The notes below the pieces were generated by a model, which made no database searches, was not told where the DNA came from, and saw only the letters and a list, made by a program, of their open reading frames with translations. Positions 49,335-57,571 of a stretch of DNA of 64,000 nt are shown here, piece after piece (the stretch's first letter is position 1; the number at the start of each line of letters is the position of its first letter). The position numbers and the translations under genes were made by a program. Origin of the DNA: Deferrisoma camini S3R1 (lineage in GTDB: Bacteria > Desulfobacterota > Deferrisomatia > Deferrisomatales > Deferrisomataceae); contig NZ_JAFN01000001.1 in the NCBI RefSeq assembly GCF_000526155.1, positions 562,501-626,500 of the forward strand. The letters run 5' to 3'.

Positions 49335-50345
49335 ATGCATACCCAGCCCGCCCCTGTGGAGGGGAGTGACATTCAGTGGGTCGCCGAGGCGGCCCGGGCG
49401 CGGGACGCCGTGCGCTCCGAGATCGCCAAGGTCATCGTGGGCCAGCGGGAGGTGGTGGACCTGCTGCTGGTGAGCCTGTTCAGCCAGGGGCACGGTCTGT
49501 TCATCGGGGTGCCCGGGCTGGCCAAGACCCTGCTGGTCCACACCCTGGCCGACACCCTGGCCCTGGAGTTCAAGCGGGTCCAGTTCACACCCGACCTGAT
49601 GCCCAGCGACATCACGGGCACCGAGGTGCTGGAGGAGGACCGGTCCACCGGGAGGCGGGAGTTTCGGTTCCTGCCGGGCCCGGTGTTCACGCACATCCTG
49701 CTGGCCGACGAGATCAACCGGGCCTCCCCCAAGACCCAGGCGGCCCTGCTCCAGGCCATGCAGGAGGGCAAGGTCACGGTGGCCGGCCAGGACCACCCCT
49801 TGCCCCGGCCGTTCCTGGTGTACGCCACCCAGAACCCGGTGGAGCAGGAGGGCACCTATCCCCTCCCCGAGGCCCAGCTCGACCGGTTCCTGTTCTCCAT
49901 CGAGGTGGATTATCCCGACGCGGACGAGGAGGTGGAGGTGGTCCGCCGCACCACGGCCGGGCCTCCCGAGCCGGTGGCCAAGGTGCTGACCCCCGAGCAG
50001 ATCGCCCGCCTCCAGGACCTGGTTCCCCGGATCCCCGTGCCCGACGTTACCCTGGCCTATGCGGTCCGGCTCGTGCGGGCCACGAGGCCGGGCCCCGAGG
50101 CCCCCCGGGCGGTCAACGAGTTCGTGGCCTGGGGGGCCGGCCCACGGGCGGCCCAGCACCTGATCTCGGGGGCCAAGGCCCGGGCCATGCTCGACGGCCG
50201 GTTCGCGGCCGGGCCCGACGACGTCACCGCCCTGGTGGGGCCCGTGCTCAAGCACCGGATCGTGACCAACTTCCGGGCCGAGGCCCAGGGCGTGGGCGTG
50301 ACGGAGATCCTGGACGAGGTGGTGAGGTTCGTCCCCCGTGCTTGA
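49335..50345 (+). CDS. moxR: MoxR family AAA+ ATPase
   Basis: A 336-residue cytoplasmic ATPase of the MoxR chaperone group, which often helps von Willebrand-type proteins bind metal or mature. It has Walker [12 protein letters not shown] (about residue 57), Walker [26 protein letters not shown] (about 117-140) and the sensor region [22 protein letters not shown] (about 162). The ATG at 49335 is 10 bp after GGGAGG. The next gene starts 8 bp before its stop. Confidence 0.94.
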   Translation: MHTQPAPVEGSDIQWVAEAARARDAVRSEIAKVIVGQREVVDLLLVSLFSQGHGLFIGVPGLAKTLLVHTLADTLALEFKRVQFTPDLMPSDITGTEVLEEDRSTGRREFRFLPGPVFTHILLADEINRASPKTQAALLQAMQEGKVTVAGQDHPLPRPFLVYATQNPVEQEGTYPLPEAQLDRFLFSIEVDYPDADEEVEVVRRTTAGPPEPVAKVLTPEQIARLQDLVPRIPVPDVTLAYAVRLVRATRPGPEAPRAVNEFVAWGAGPRAAQHLISGAKARAMLDGRFAAGPDDVTALVGPVLKHRIVTNFRAEAQGVGVTEILDEVVRFVPRA

Positions 50346-51252
50346 CCGGGCCGACCTGTACGACGCCGGTCTGGTGGCCCGGTTGAGCCGGTGGGGGGTG
50401 CCGGGGCCGCCCAGCCCCTACCCCCAGCGGGGGGTGCACCGGAGCTCCCGCCGAGGGGTGAGCCTGGAGTTCTCGGAGCACACCGAGTACGCGGCCGGCG
50501 ACGACCTGCGCCACCTGGACTGGCGGGTGTACGCGAAGACCGACCGGTTCTACGTCAAGCGTTACGAGGACGAGCGCCTCCAACGGGCGGTCTTGGTGGT
50601 GGACGCGAGCGGGTCCATGGCCTACGGGGCCGAGGCGGGGGAGGTGCGGGGAACCAAGTACCACACGGCCGCCCGCTGGGCCGTGGCCGTGGCCGCCTGC
50701 CTGCTGCGGCAGGGGGACACGGTGGGGCTGGTGCTGATGGGGGGGCAGGGAGCCCCGCCGGCCCTCTCGCCCCGGGGCGGCATCGCCCACCTCTCGGCCC
50801 TGATCGAGGCCCTGGCCGGCACCCGTCCCCACGGCCGGGCCGGGTTGGGCGGGGTGTGCTCCGCCCTGGCCGACCGGCTCGGCCGATCGGCCGCGGTGTT
50901 CGTGTTCTCCGATCTCCTGGACCCTGAGGACGAGGACCTCGAGCCCCTGCGCCTGCTGCGGGCCCGGGGCCTTGCGCCCCGCGTGGTCCACCTCCTCCAT
51001 CCGGACGAGCTGGATCTCCCCTTCGAGGACCCCACCCGGTTCCGGGACCTGGAGGGCCCGGCCGAGCGGGTCCTGGATCCGTTGGCGGTGCGGCGGGCCT
51101 ACCGGGAGGAGATCCGGTCGTTCCTGGACCGGGTGTCCCGAAAGGCCCTGGCCCAGGGGGTGCCGTACGCCTTCGTCCCCACCCACGGGGACCCGGCCCC
51201 GGCCCTGGCCGGGCTGGTCCGAACGGCGAGGAGGGGCGGTTGGACTTCCTGA
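50338..51252 (+). CDS. DUF58 domain protein
   Basis: A 304-residue protein of the type paired with MoxR ATPases. The DUF58 core has [38 protein letters not shown] (about residues 42-79). The von Willebrand-like MIDAS motif [11 protein letters not shown] (about 86-96) follows. No transmembrane segment is seen. The GTG at 50338 overlaps moxR by 8 bp. Confidence 0.9.
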   Translation: MLDRADLYDAGLVARLSRWGVPGPPSPYPQRGVHRSSRRGVSLEFSEHTEYAAGDDLRHLDWRVYAKTDRFYVKRYEDERLQRAVLVVDASGSMAYGAEAGEVRGTKYHTAARWAVAVAACLLRQGDTVGLVLMGGQGAPPALSPRGGIAHLSALIEALAGTRPHGRAGLGGVCSALADRLGRSAAVFVFSDLLDPEDEDLEPLRLLRARGLAPRVVHLLHPDELDLPFEDPTRFRDLEGPAERVLDPLAVRRAYREEIRSFLDRVSRKALAQGVPYAFVPTHGDPAPALAGLVRTARRGGWTS

Positions 51253-53261
51253 GACCGTGGTTCCTGTGGGGGCTCGCGGCCGCGGCGCTGCCGGTGCTCC
51301 TGCACCTGCTGGGCCGGCGGAGGGTGCGCACCGTGCCCGTGGGCACCCTCCGGTTCCTTGAACGGGCGGCGGCCCGGGCCCAGGCCCGTTGGAGGATTCG
51401 GCGGTGGCTGCTGCTGCTCGCCCGGATGCTCGCCCTCGCCAGCCTGACCCTCCTCTACGCGGGACCGGGGTGCACCACCGGAGGCGACGGCCGGGGGCCG
51501 TCGGGGTGGGTCCTGGTCCTCGACACCTCCCCCAGCATGGCCGCGGTACGGGACGGTCGTTCGGCCCTGGACCGGGCGCGGCAGGCCCTGCTGGCCGTGG
51601 TGGACCGGGCCGGGCCCCAGGATCGGTTCTGGTTCCTCGGCACCTCGGCCCGGGACGAGATCCAGGGCCCCATGGATCCGGCCGGGGCCCGCCAGGCCCT
51701 GGAGGCGGCCCGGGTGCGGGCCGGTGCCCACGACCTGGGTCGGGCCCTCGCGGCGGCCCGGGCCGCGGCCGGGGGCGATCAGGGGGCCGTGATCGTGGTG
51801 GCCTCGGACCTCCAGGCCCGGGCCTGGCCCCGACAGCCGGTGCGGTGGGACGGGCCTCGGGTTCCGATGTTCCTGGTGGACTGCGGATGGCCCGACCCCG
51901 TGAACGTGTGGATCGGCCGGGTGGCCGAGACCCCGGAGGGGCTGGACGTGGGGGTGGGACGGGTGGGCACCGATGCCACGGTCACCCTTCGGCTGGTCGA
52001 GCCGAGTCGGCCGGCCCGCAAGGCGTTCGTGGAGCCCGGCCGGGCCGGGGCCCGGTTCTCCCGCGAGGCCCGGCCGGGCGTTGTGGAGCTGACGGTGGCG
52101 CCGGGGGGCGAGCTGGCGTGGGACGACCGGCTCCGGCTGCCCTCGCGCCGGAGCGGAACGCCCCGGGTGCTCCTGGTCAACGGCGACCCCCAGGGGTTCG
52201 AGCTGCGCGACGAGCTCCTGTTCGTACGCAAGGCCCTCGCGCCCGACGGCGCGCTGGCCGGCCGGTTTCGGGTGAGCGAGGTGCGGCAGTCCGACCTGCG
52301 GCCCGGCGACCTGGAGGGGGTGGAGGTGATCCTGGCCGCGAACCCCCGGCCGTTCTCCGAGGACCTCGTCCGGGCCCTGGCGGAGCGGGTGGCCGGCGGC
52401 GCCACCCTGGTGGTGTCCGCGGGGTCCCACCTCGTGCCGGGCACGGACTTCGGCCCGCTGTTGCCGGCCCCGCTCCGCGACCGGGTGGAGGTTCCGGCCG
52501 AGGACCCCTCGCGGCCGCCCTACGAGACCCTGGATCCGGCCGGGTTCGGGGGGTTCATGGACGTGTTCCAGGATCCCGGCCGGGGTGATCTGGCGGCCAC
52601 CAAGGTCCGTCGTTACTGGGTCCTGGACATCCGGTCCGCCGACGGGGTGCGGGTGCTGGCCCGGCTGTCGGGAGGGGCGCCGGTGATGCTGGAGCGCCGC
52701 CGGGGCCGCGGCCGCCTGATCTTCGTGGGCACCACCCTGGACCGAGACGGGGCGGACCTGTGCCTCCAGGCCGGGTTCGTTCCGTGGTTGGAACGGCTGG
52801 TCCTCTACGGCGCGGGTCGGCTGCGGCCCCGGGTGCCCCCGGTGGTGCAAGCCGGGGTTCCCCTGGACCTGCCCTATCCGGGCACGGTCACCATCGAGGG
52901 TCCGGACGGGTTCCGGGTGCTGTGGGCCCCGGGAGACCCCGCCCCGGTGCCCGAGGCGGTGGGGCTGTATCGGGTGGTAACCCAGGCCGGGACCGAGGAC
53001 CGGTTCTTCGCCCGCATCGATCCTGCCGAGTCGGACCTGGCCCGGCTGGAGCCGGCCGAGGCGGCCCGGCGCCTGGGAGAGGGTACCGTGTGGGTGCGGC
53101 CCGGCCGGGGACTGCCGCTGACCGGCCGGGGGCTGCCCGGCCGGGTCGACGCCTCGGCCTGGGCCGCCGGGGTCGTGCTGGGGGCGCTGCTGGCCGAGGC
53201 CCTGCTCTCCGGTCGGTGGCGGGGCTGGGCGGGCCGGAGGAGGGTGGATCGTGGCGCGTGA
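51240..53261 (+). CDS. BatA-type membrane protein with VWA-like domain
   Basis: A 673-residue protein. The N-terminus [40 protein letters not shown] is the BatA_N signature with its membrane segment; a second segment is at about 57-74. A VWA-like domain (about 87-215, VLDTSPSMAAV) follows, then a glutamine-amidotransferase-like region (about 300-520), and a transmembrane segment sits near the C-terminus (about 637-655). The TTG at 51240 has GAGGAGG upstream and overlaps the DUF58 gene by 13 bp. Presumed role: a periplasm-facing part of a MoxR-assisted complex. Confidence 0.85.
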   Translation: MDFLRPWFLWGLAAAALPVLLHLLGRRRVRTVPVGTLRFLERAAARAQARWRIRRWLLLLARMLALASLTLLYAGPGCTTGGDGRGPSGWVLVLDTSPSMAAVRDGRSALDRARQALLAVVDRAGPQDRFWFLGTSARDEIQGPMDPAGARQALEAARVRAGAHDLGRALAAARAAAGGDQGAVIVVASDLQARAWPRQPVRWDGPRVPMFLVDCGWPDPVNVWIGRVAETPEGLDVGVGRVGTDATVTLRLVEPSRPARKAFVEPGRAGARFSREARPGVVELTVAPGGELAWDDRLRLPSRRSGTPRVLLVNGDPQGFELRDELLFVRKALAPDGALAGRFRVSEVRQSDLRPGDLEGVEVILAANPRPFSEDLVRALAERVAGGATLVVSAGSHLVPGTDFGPLLPAPLRDRVEVPAEDPSRPPYETLDPAGFGGFMDVFQDPGRGDLAATKVRRYWVLDIRSADGVRVLARLSGGAPVMLERRRGRGRLIFVGTTLDRDGADLCLQAGFVPWLERLVLYGAGRLRPRVPPVVQAGVPLDLPYPGTVTIEGPDGFRVLWAPGDPAPVPEAVGLYRVVTQAGTEDRFFARIDPAESDLARLEPAEAARRLGEGTVWVRPGRGLPLTGRGLPGRVDASAWAAGVVLGALLAEALLSGRWRGWAGRRRVDRGA

Positions 53262-54018
53262 CCCGGGCCTGTGGACCCGCCGGCGGTTCCTTGCCGCGCT
53301 GGGGGCGGCGGCGCTGGGGCCCGGTCTGGCCCGGGGATACGGGCTCCGGTCCTACTTCACCTGGACCCAGCTGCGGTACCCGGGGGCCTGGGACCCCAAC
53401 CCCCGGGCGGCCGGCCGGTTTCTGCGGGAGCTCGCCCGACGCACCAGCGTGGAGCCCGCGGGTCGCCGGCGGGTGCTCGACCCGGGTGACCCGGCGCTGT
53501 TCGAACTGCCGTTCCTGTACGTGGCGGGCCGGTTCGGGCCGCCGGAGCTCGGCCCGGCCGGCGAGGAAGCCTTGGCCCGCTACCTGGAGCACGGGGGGTT
53601 CGTGCTGTTCGACGACGCCACCGGGGTGGCGGACTCGGGGTTTGCCGAAGGGGTGGAGGATCTGCTCGGTCGGGTGATGCCGGGCCGCCCCCTGACCCCC
53701 CTGCCGGCCGACCACACGGTGTACCAGAGCTTCTACCTCCTGTCCGGAGCGCCGGGGCGGGTCTTGGTAAGGCCGTTTCTTTATGGTGTGGATCGTGAAG
53801 ACCTGACCCCGGCCGTGCTCAGCGTGAACGACCTGTCCGGCGCCTGGGATGCGGACCCCGTGGCCGGGTTCACCCACCCCTGTGTGCCCGGCGGGGAGCG
53901 TCAGCGGGAGCTGGCGTTCCGGCTGGGGGTGAACCTGGTGCTCTACGCGCTCACCGGCAACTACAAGAAGGACCAGGTCCACATCCCCTTCATCCTGAAG
54001 CGGAGGCAGCGAAGGTGA
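53251..54018 (+). CDS. DUF4159 protein with Tat signal
   Basis: A 255-residue protein exported folded, as the twin-arginine signal TRRRFLAALGAAALG (residues 9-23) indicates. The DUF4159 body has SYFTWTQLRYPGAWDPNPRA, LFELPFLYVAGRFGPP, FVLFDDATGVADSGFAEGV and the C-terminal ELAFRLGVNLVLYALTGNYKKDQVHIPFIL. This family regularly sits between BatA-like and VWA/amidotransferase genes. Function unknown. The GTG start overlaps the BatA gene, and its stop overlaps the next start (GTGA). Confidence 0.9.
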   Translation: MARDPGLWTRRRFLAALGAAALGPGLARGYGLRSYFTWTQLRYPGAWDPNPRAAGRFLRELARRTSVEPAGRRRVLDPGDPALFELPFLYVAGRFGPPELGPAGEEALARYLEHGGFVLFDDATGVADSGFAEGVEDLLGRVMPGRPLTPLPADHTVYQSFYLLSGAPGRVLVRPFLYGVDREDLTPAVLSVNDLSGAWDADPVAGFTHPCVPGGERQRELAFRLGVNLVLYALTGNYKKDQVHIPFILKRRQRR

Positions 54019-56222
54019 GCCCGGCCGCCGGATGGGTGTGGAAGGCGGCCTCGGCCGGCTGGCTCCTGGCGCTGGCAGTGGTCGCGGCCGCCGCGCTGGC
54101 GGCCTGGGTGACCACCTCGGGCAGGGCCCGGGGATGGAGGCGCTGGGTGCTCGTGGCCGTCCGGCTGGCGGCCCTGGCCGCGGTGGCGCTGGCGGTGCTG
54201 CGGCCCGCCCGGGAGGTGGCCCTGACCCGGGTCCGGCCCGTGCCGCTGGCCGTGGTGGTGGACACGTCGAGGAGCATGACCCTGGGCAAGGAGCCGCCGG
54301 CCGAGGGGGTACGGGCCTGGGTCGGTCGGTGGGAAGGCCGGCTGGAGGCCTTGGGTCGGGCCTACCACGTTCGGTTCTTCGGGCTGGGGGATCCGCCGCC
54401 CGTCCTGTCGCCGGGCGAGGTGCGTTTCGGCCGGGACACCACTCCCCTGGGTCGCACGTTGGAGGCCGTGGCCCGGGCCTCCAAGGACACGGCGGCCGTG
54501 ATCCTGCTCTCGGACGGCCGGGACACCGAGCGGCCGGGCCGGGTGCCCAACGGGCTGCCGTTCCCGGTGTACCCGGTGGTACCGGCGGGCACCGCGGCGG
54601 CCGACCTCTGGGTGGACGCCGTGGACGTGCCGCCGGTGGCGTTCATCCGCACGCCCACCGAGGTGCGGGTCCGGCTGGTGGCCCAGGGCATCCCGGACGG
54701 GCCGGTGACGGTGACCCTGAGTGAGAACGGCTCGCCCCTGGCGGCGGAGCAGGTCCGGCTGGAGTCCGGGGCGGCAGAGGTCGTCCTCTCGTTCACCCCC
54801 CGTCGCACGGGCCGGAGGGCCTACCGGGTGGACGTGTCTGCCGTGGCAGGGGAGGAGACCGTCCGGAACAACCGGGCGTTCTTCCGCCTGAACGTGATCC
54901 GCGACAAGACCCGGGTGCTCCTGGTGGCGGGAACCCCCACCTGGGACGTGCGGTTCCTCCGCCGCCGGCTCCGCCAGGATCCGGGGGTGGACCTGATCAC
55001 CTTCCTGATCCTGCGGACGCCCCGGGACCTGGCCCTGGTTCCCCAGGAGGAGCTGAGCCTGATTCCGTTTCCCACCCGGGAGCTGTTCGGCCAGGAGCTG
55101 CCCAGCTTCGACGCCGTGATCTTCGCCAACTTCGACTACGCCCCCTACGTGCCCCGCCGGTACCTGGAGAACCTGGTCCGCTACGTCCGAGACGACGGGG
55201 GCGGCTTCGCCATGCTGGGGGGGGACCGGTCCTTCGGCCTGGGAGGGTACCGGGGCAGCCCCCTGGAGGCGATCCTGCCCGTGGACCTGTCGGGCATGGT
55301 GCCGGGCCAGGCATTCCTTCCGGGCCGGTTCCGACCCCGCCTCACCCCGGCCGGCGAGGCCCACCCCCTGATGCGTTGGAGCCCCGACCCGGCCGAGAAC
55401 CGCCGGCTGTGGGAGAGCCTGCCGCCGCTGGAGGGCATGAACTGGGTGCTCCGGCCCCGTCCGGGGGCCGTGGTCCTGGCCGAGAACCCGGAGCGACGCA
55501 ACGAGTACGGCCCGTTGCCCCTGGTGGTGGCGGCCGAGGTGGGGGCGGGTCGGGTGCTCACGATCGGCACCGACAGCCTGTGGCGCTGGACCCTGCCCCG
55601 GGTGGGGGCCGGGGAGGACGAGGGCGCATACCGGGACTTCTGGACCCGGGCCCTGCGGTGGCTCGTGCACGACCCGGACACCGAGCTGGTGCGCCTGGCC
55701 CTGCCTGCCGGGCCGGTGCGGGCCGGCGCGGCCCTGGAGCTGAAGGCCCGGGTGCTGGATCCGTCGTACCGACCGGCCACCGGCGCCGAGGTGTCGGGCC
55801 GGCTGAGGGACGAGGCCGGTGCGGAGCTGCCCCTCTCGTGGGCCGAGACGGCTCCGGGCGAGTACGCGGCCCGGCCGGTGGTGCCGCCGCGCTCAGGGGT
55901 GTGGACGGCCGAGGTCGAGGCCCGGCTGGGCGGTGCGGTCCTGGGCCGGGACCGGCTCGGCATCCCCGTGGAGGAGCCGAGCTCCGAGCCCCTGCGGGTG
56001 GGGGTGGACCGGGCGTACCTGGAGGCCCTGGCCCGGGCCACCGGGGGGCGGGTCGTCGATCCCCGGGACGACGGGGTGTTCCGTGACCTGGAGGACCAGG
56101 CCCGGCGCCGCACCGAGGTGGTGGGCCGCCGGGTGGACGAGGTCTGGGCCCGGTGGCCCCTGTGGGCCCTGACCGTGGCGCTCATGGTCCTGGACTGGGG
56201 GCTGCGGCGGCTGTGGACCTGA
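54015..56222 (+). CDS. Membrane VWA / glutamine-amidotransferase-like protein
   Basis: A 735-residue protein with two N-terminal transmembrane helices (about residues 13-31 and 42-62), a VWA-like domain (about 78-190, VVVDTSRSMTLGK) and a class I amidotransferase-like region (about 295-560, RVLLVAGTPTWDVRFLRRRL, GGFAMLGGDRSFGLGGYRGSPLEAILPVDLS). A final hydrophobic segment lies near 718-730. The fold is shared with other MoxR/Bat-cluster proteins, and no catalytic Cys is obvious. The GTG at 54015 is coupled to the DUF4159 gene. Last gene of the cluster. Confidence 0.82.
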   Translation: MSPAAGWVWKAASAGWLLALAVVAAAALAAWVTTSGRARGWRRWVLVAVRLAALAAVALAVLRPAREVALTRVRPVPLAVVVDTSRSMTLGKEPPAEGVRAWVGRWEGRLEALGRAYHVRFFGLGDPPPVLSPGEVRFGRDTTPLGRTLEAVARASKDTAAVILLSDGRDTERPGRVPNGLPFPVYPVVPAGTAAADLWVDAVDVPPVAFIRTPTEVRVRLVAQGIPDGPVTVTLSENGSPLAAEQVRLESGAAEVVLSFTPRRTGRRAYRVDVSAVAGEETVRNNRAFFRLNVIRDKTRVLLVAGTPTWDVRFLRRRLRQDPGVDLITFLILRTPRDLALVPQEELSLIPFPTRELFGQELPSFDAVIFANFDYAPYVPRRYLENLVRYVRDDGGGFAMLGGDRSFGLGGYRGSPLEAILPVDLSGMVPGQAFLPGRFRPRLTPAGEAHPLMRWSPDPAENRRLWESLPPLEGMNWVLRPRPGAVVLAENPERRNEYGPLPLVVAAEVGAGRVLTIGTDSLWRWTLPRVGAGEDEGAYRDFWTRALRWLVHDPDTELVRLALPAGPVRAGAALELKARVLDPSYRPATGAEVSGRLRDEAGAELPLSWAETAPGEYAARPVVPPRSGVWTAEVEARLGGAVLGRDRLGIPVEEPSSEPLRVGVDRAYLEALARATGGRVVDPRDDGVFRDLEDQARRRTEVVGRRVDEVWARWPLWALTVALMVLDWGLRRLWT

Positions 56223-56267
56223 ACCTGGTTTCGCCGGACGGGCATCGATATGATTCCCGAACCCCCG

Positions 56268-56314
56268 GGCCCCTGCGGGGGAGAAACCGGAAACTAGAGA
56301 CTAGAGACTAGAAT
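56268..56314 (+). repeat. GC hairpin plus CTAGAGA heptamers
   Basis: GGCCCC-TGC-GGGG (56268-56280) then CCGGAAA, CTAGAGA, CTAGAGA, CTAGAAT (56287-56314). Same order as 48763-48809. Confidence 0.85.
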
Positions 56315-56405
56315 TTGGGGGGCCTGGCCCGTTAGCCGAAGTCAGACCCCATGCCCCCGAGCCGGGATGCCGTGACGCAGCTAGGGGGATGGAAGATGTT
56401 TCTGG

Positions 56406-56443
56406 CCTCCCAGCTCCCTCGCATCCTAGCGGGCCGAAGGCCC
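56406..56443 (+). repeat. Octamers joined to GGGCC-GAA-GGCCC hairpin
   Basis: CCTCCCAG, CTCCCTCG, CATCCTAG (56406-56429), then CGGGCCGAAGGCCC (56430-56443), 26 bp before the next ATG. An AGACCCCATGCCCCC element end lies upstream (56344-56358). Confidence 0.85.
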
Positions 56444-56469
56444 GAGGTGACTCAACGCGGGTGAGATCC

Positions 56470-57510
56470 ATGGCAGAACGACGCGACGACGATGTGTGGG
56501 TCCGGCTGATCCGGGCTGCGGTCCGGATCAAGGAGCTGGCCCCCTGGCGGTGGATGGACGAGGCCCAGGTGTTCGGGGTGGTGGACCCCGAGACGGGCGA
56601 GCACGGGTACGTGAGCGTGATGGGGACCCAGGGGCAGCACCTGGCCGTGGCGGTGTACCGGGGGCCGGTGGGGCTGTTGGGGTTTTCGCGCATGCAGGCC
56701 GGGGAGCTGGAGGAGCGGCCCGAGCTCTTTTTCGAGATCCCCCAGCTCCAGGTGTCGTTCGAGGATCGGAGCATCCTGAGCCGGCAGGACTGGGAGCTGC
56801 TGAGGCACAGGGGGTTCCGCTTTCGGGGCCGTCAGGCCTGGCCCCTGTTCCGGGCCTACCGGCCGGGGTGGGAGCCGTGCCTCCCCGACGAGGCCGAGGC
56901 CCGGTTCCTGGCCCTGGCGGTCGAGCAGCTGTTCGACGTGGCCACGCGGCTCGAGCAGGATCCCACCATCCTGTTCGGTCCCGCGCCCGACGCCCTGCTG
57001 CACCGGGTGGCCCGGGGGCGGGGGGGTGCGTGGCGGTGGTCCGATCGGTACATGCCTCCGCCCGAGTTCCCGGACACCCGCATCCCCATCGCCATCGAGG
57101 GGAGCCTGGTGGAGCACGTGGAGGGGCTTCCGGTGGGCATCGGATGCGTGGAGGTGGAGGCAGGGCTGGCCCCCCTGCCGGTGGGGCCCCGGCGGGGCGA
57201 ACGGTTCTTCCCCGTGATGCTCCTGGTGGCCGACGAGCGCACCGGCGCCGTGGTCCACATGGAGACCCTGGAGCCCATGGAGCCCTACGAGTACACCTTT
57301 GGCGAGATCCCCCAGGCCCTCCTCGAGGGGTTCGCCCGGGCAGGCCAGCGGCCCCGGGCCGTGCGGGTGAGGCCCGGGCTGGTGGCCGGCGTGTTGAAGG
57401 CGGTGGAGCAGGGCATCCCCTGGCTGCGGGTCGAGGTGGTGCCGGCCGTGCCGGCGGCCCAGGCGGCGAGGGAGTCGCTGTTGGCGTTCCTGGAGGAGGA
57501 GCGGCGGTGA
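56470..57510 (+). CDS. Conserved hypothetical protein (DUF7309/DUF6930-like)
   Basis: A 346-residue soluble protein without signal peptide or membrane segment. The N-terminal part has a motif I associate with a family of unknown function: PWRWMDEAQVFGVVDPETGEHGYVSVMGTQGQHLAVAVYRG (about residues 23-63). The C-terminal part (ALLEGFARAGQRPRAVRVRPGLVAGVLKAVEQGIPWLRVEVVPAVP) resembles DUF6930. The family name is from memory and unsure. The ATG at 56470 is the first in frame after the repeat modules. No operon partner. Confidence 0.7.
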   Translation: MAERRDDDVWVRLIRAAVRIKELAPWRWMDEAQVFGVVDPETGEHGYVSVMGTQGQHLAVAVYRGPVGLLGFSRMQAGELEERPELFFEIPQLQVSFEDRSILSRQDWELLRHRGFRFRGRQAWPLFRAYRPGWEPCLPDEAEARFLALAVEQLFDVATRLEQDPTILFGPAPDALLHRVARGRGGAWRWSDRYMPPPEFPDTRIPIAIEGSLVEHVEGLPVGIGCVEVEAGLAPLPVGPRRGERFFPVMLLVADERTGAVVHMETLEPMEPYEYTFGEIPQALLEGFARAGQRPRAVRVRPGLVAGVLKAVEQGIPWLRVEVVPAVPAAQAARESLLAFLEEERR

Positions 57511-57571
57511 AGGGTTGTCCCGGCCGGGCCGGGCCGGGCCGGCCGCCGGGCCTTGGTCCGCGGGGTTTGCG

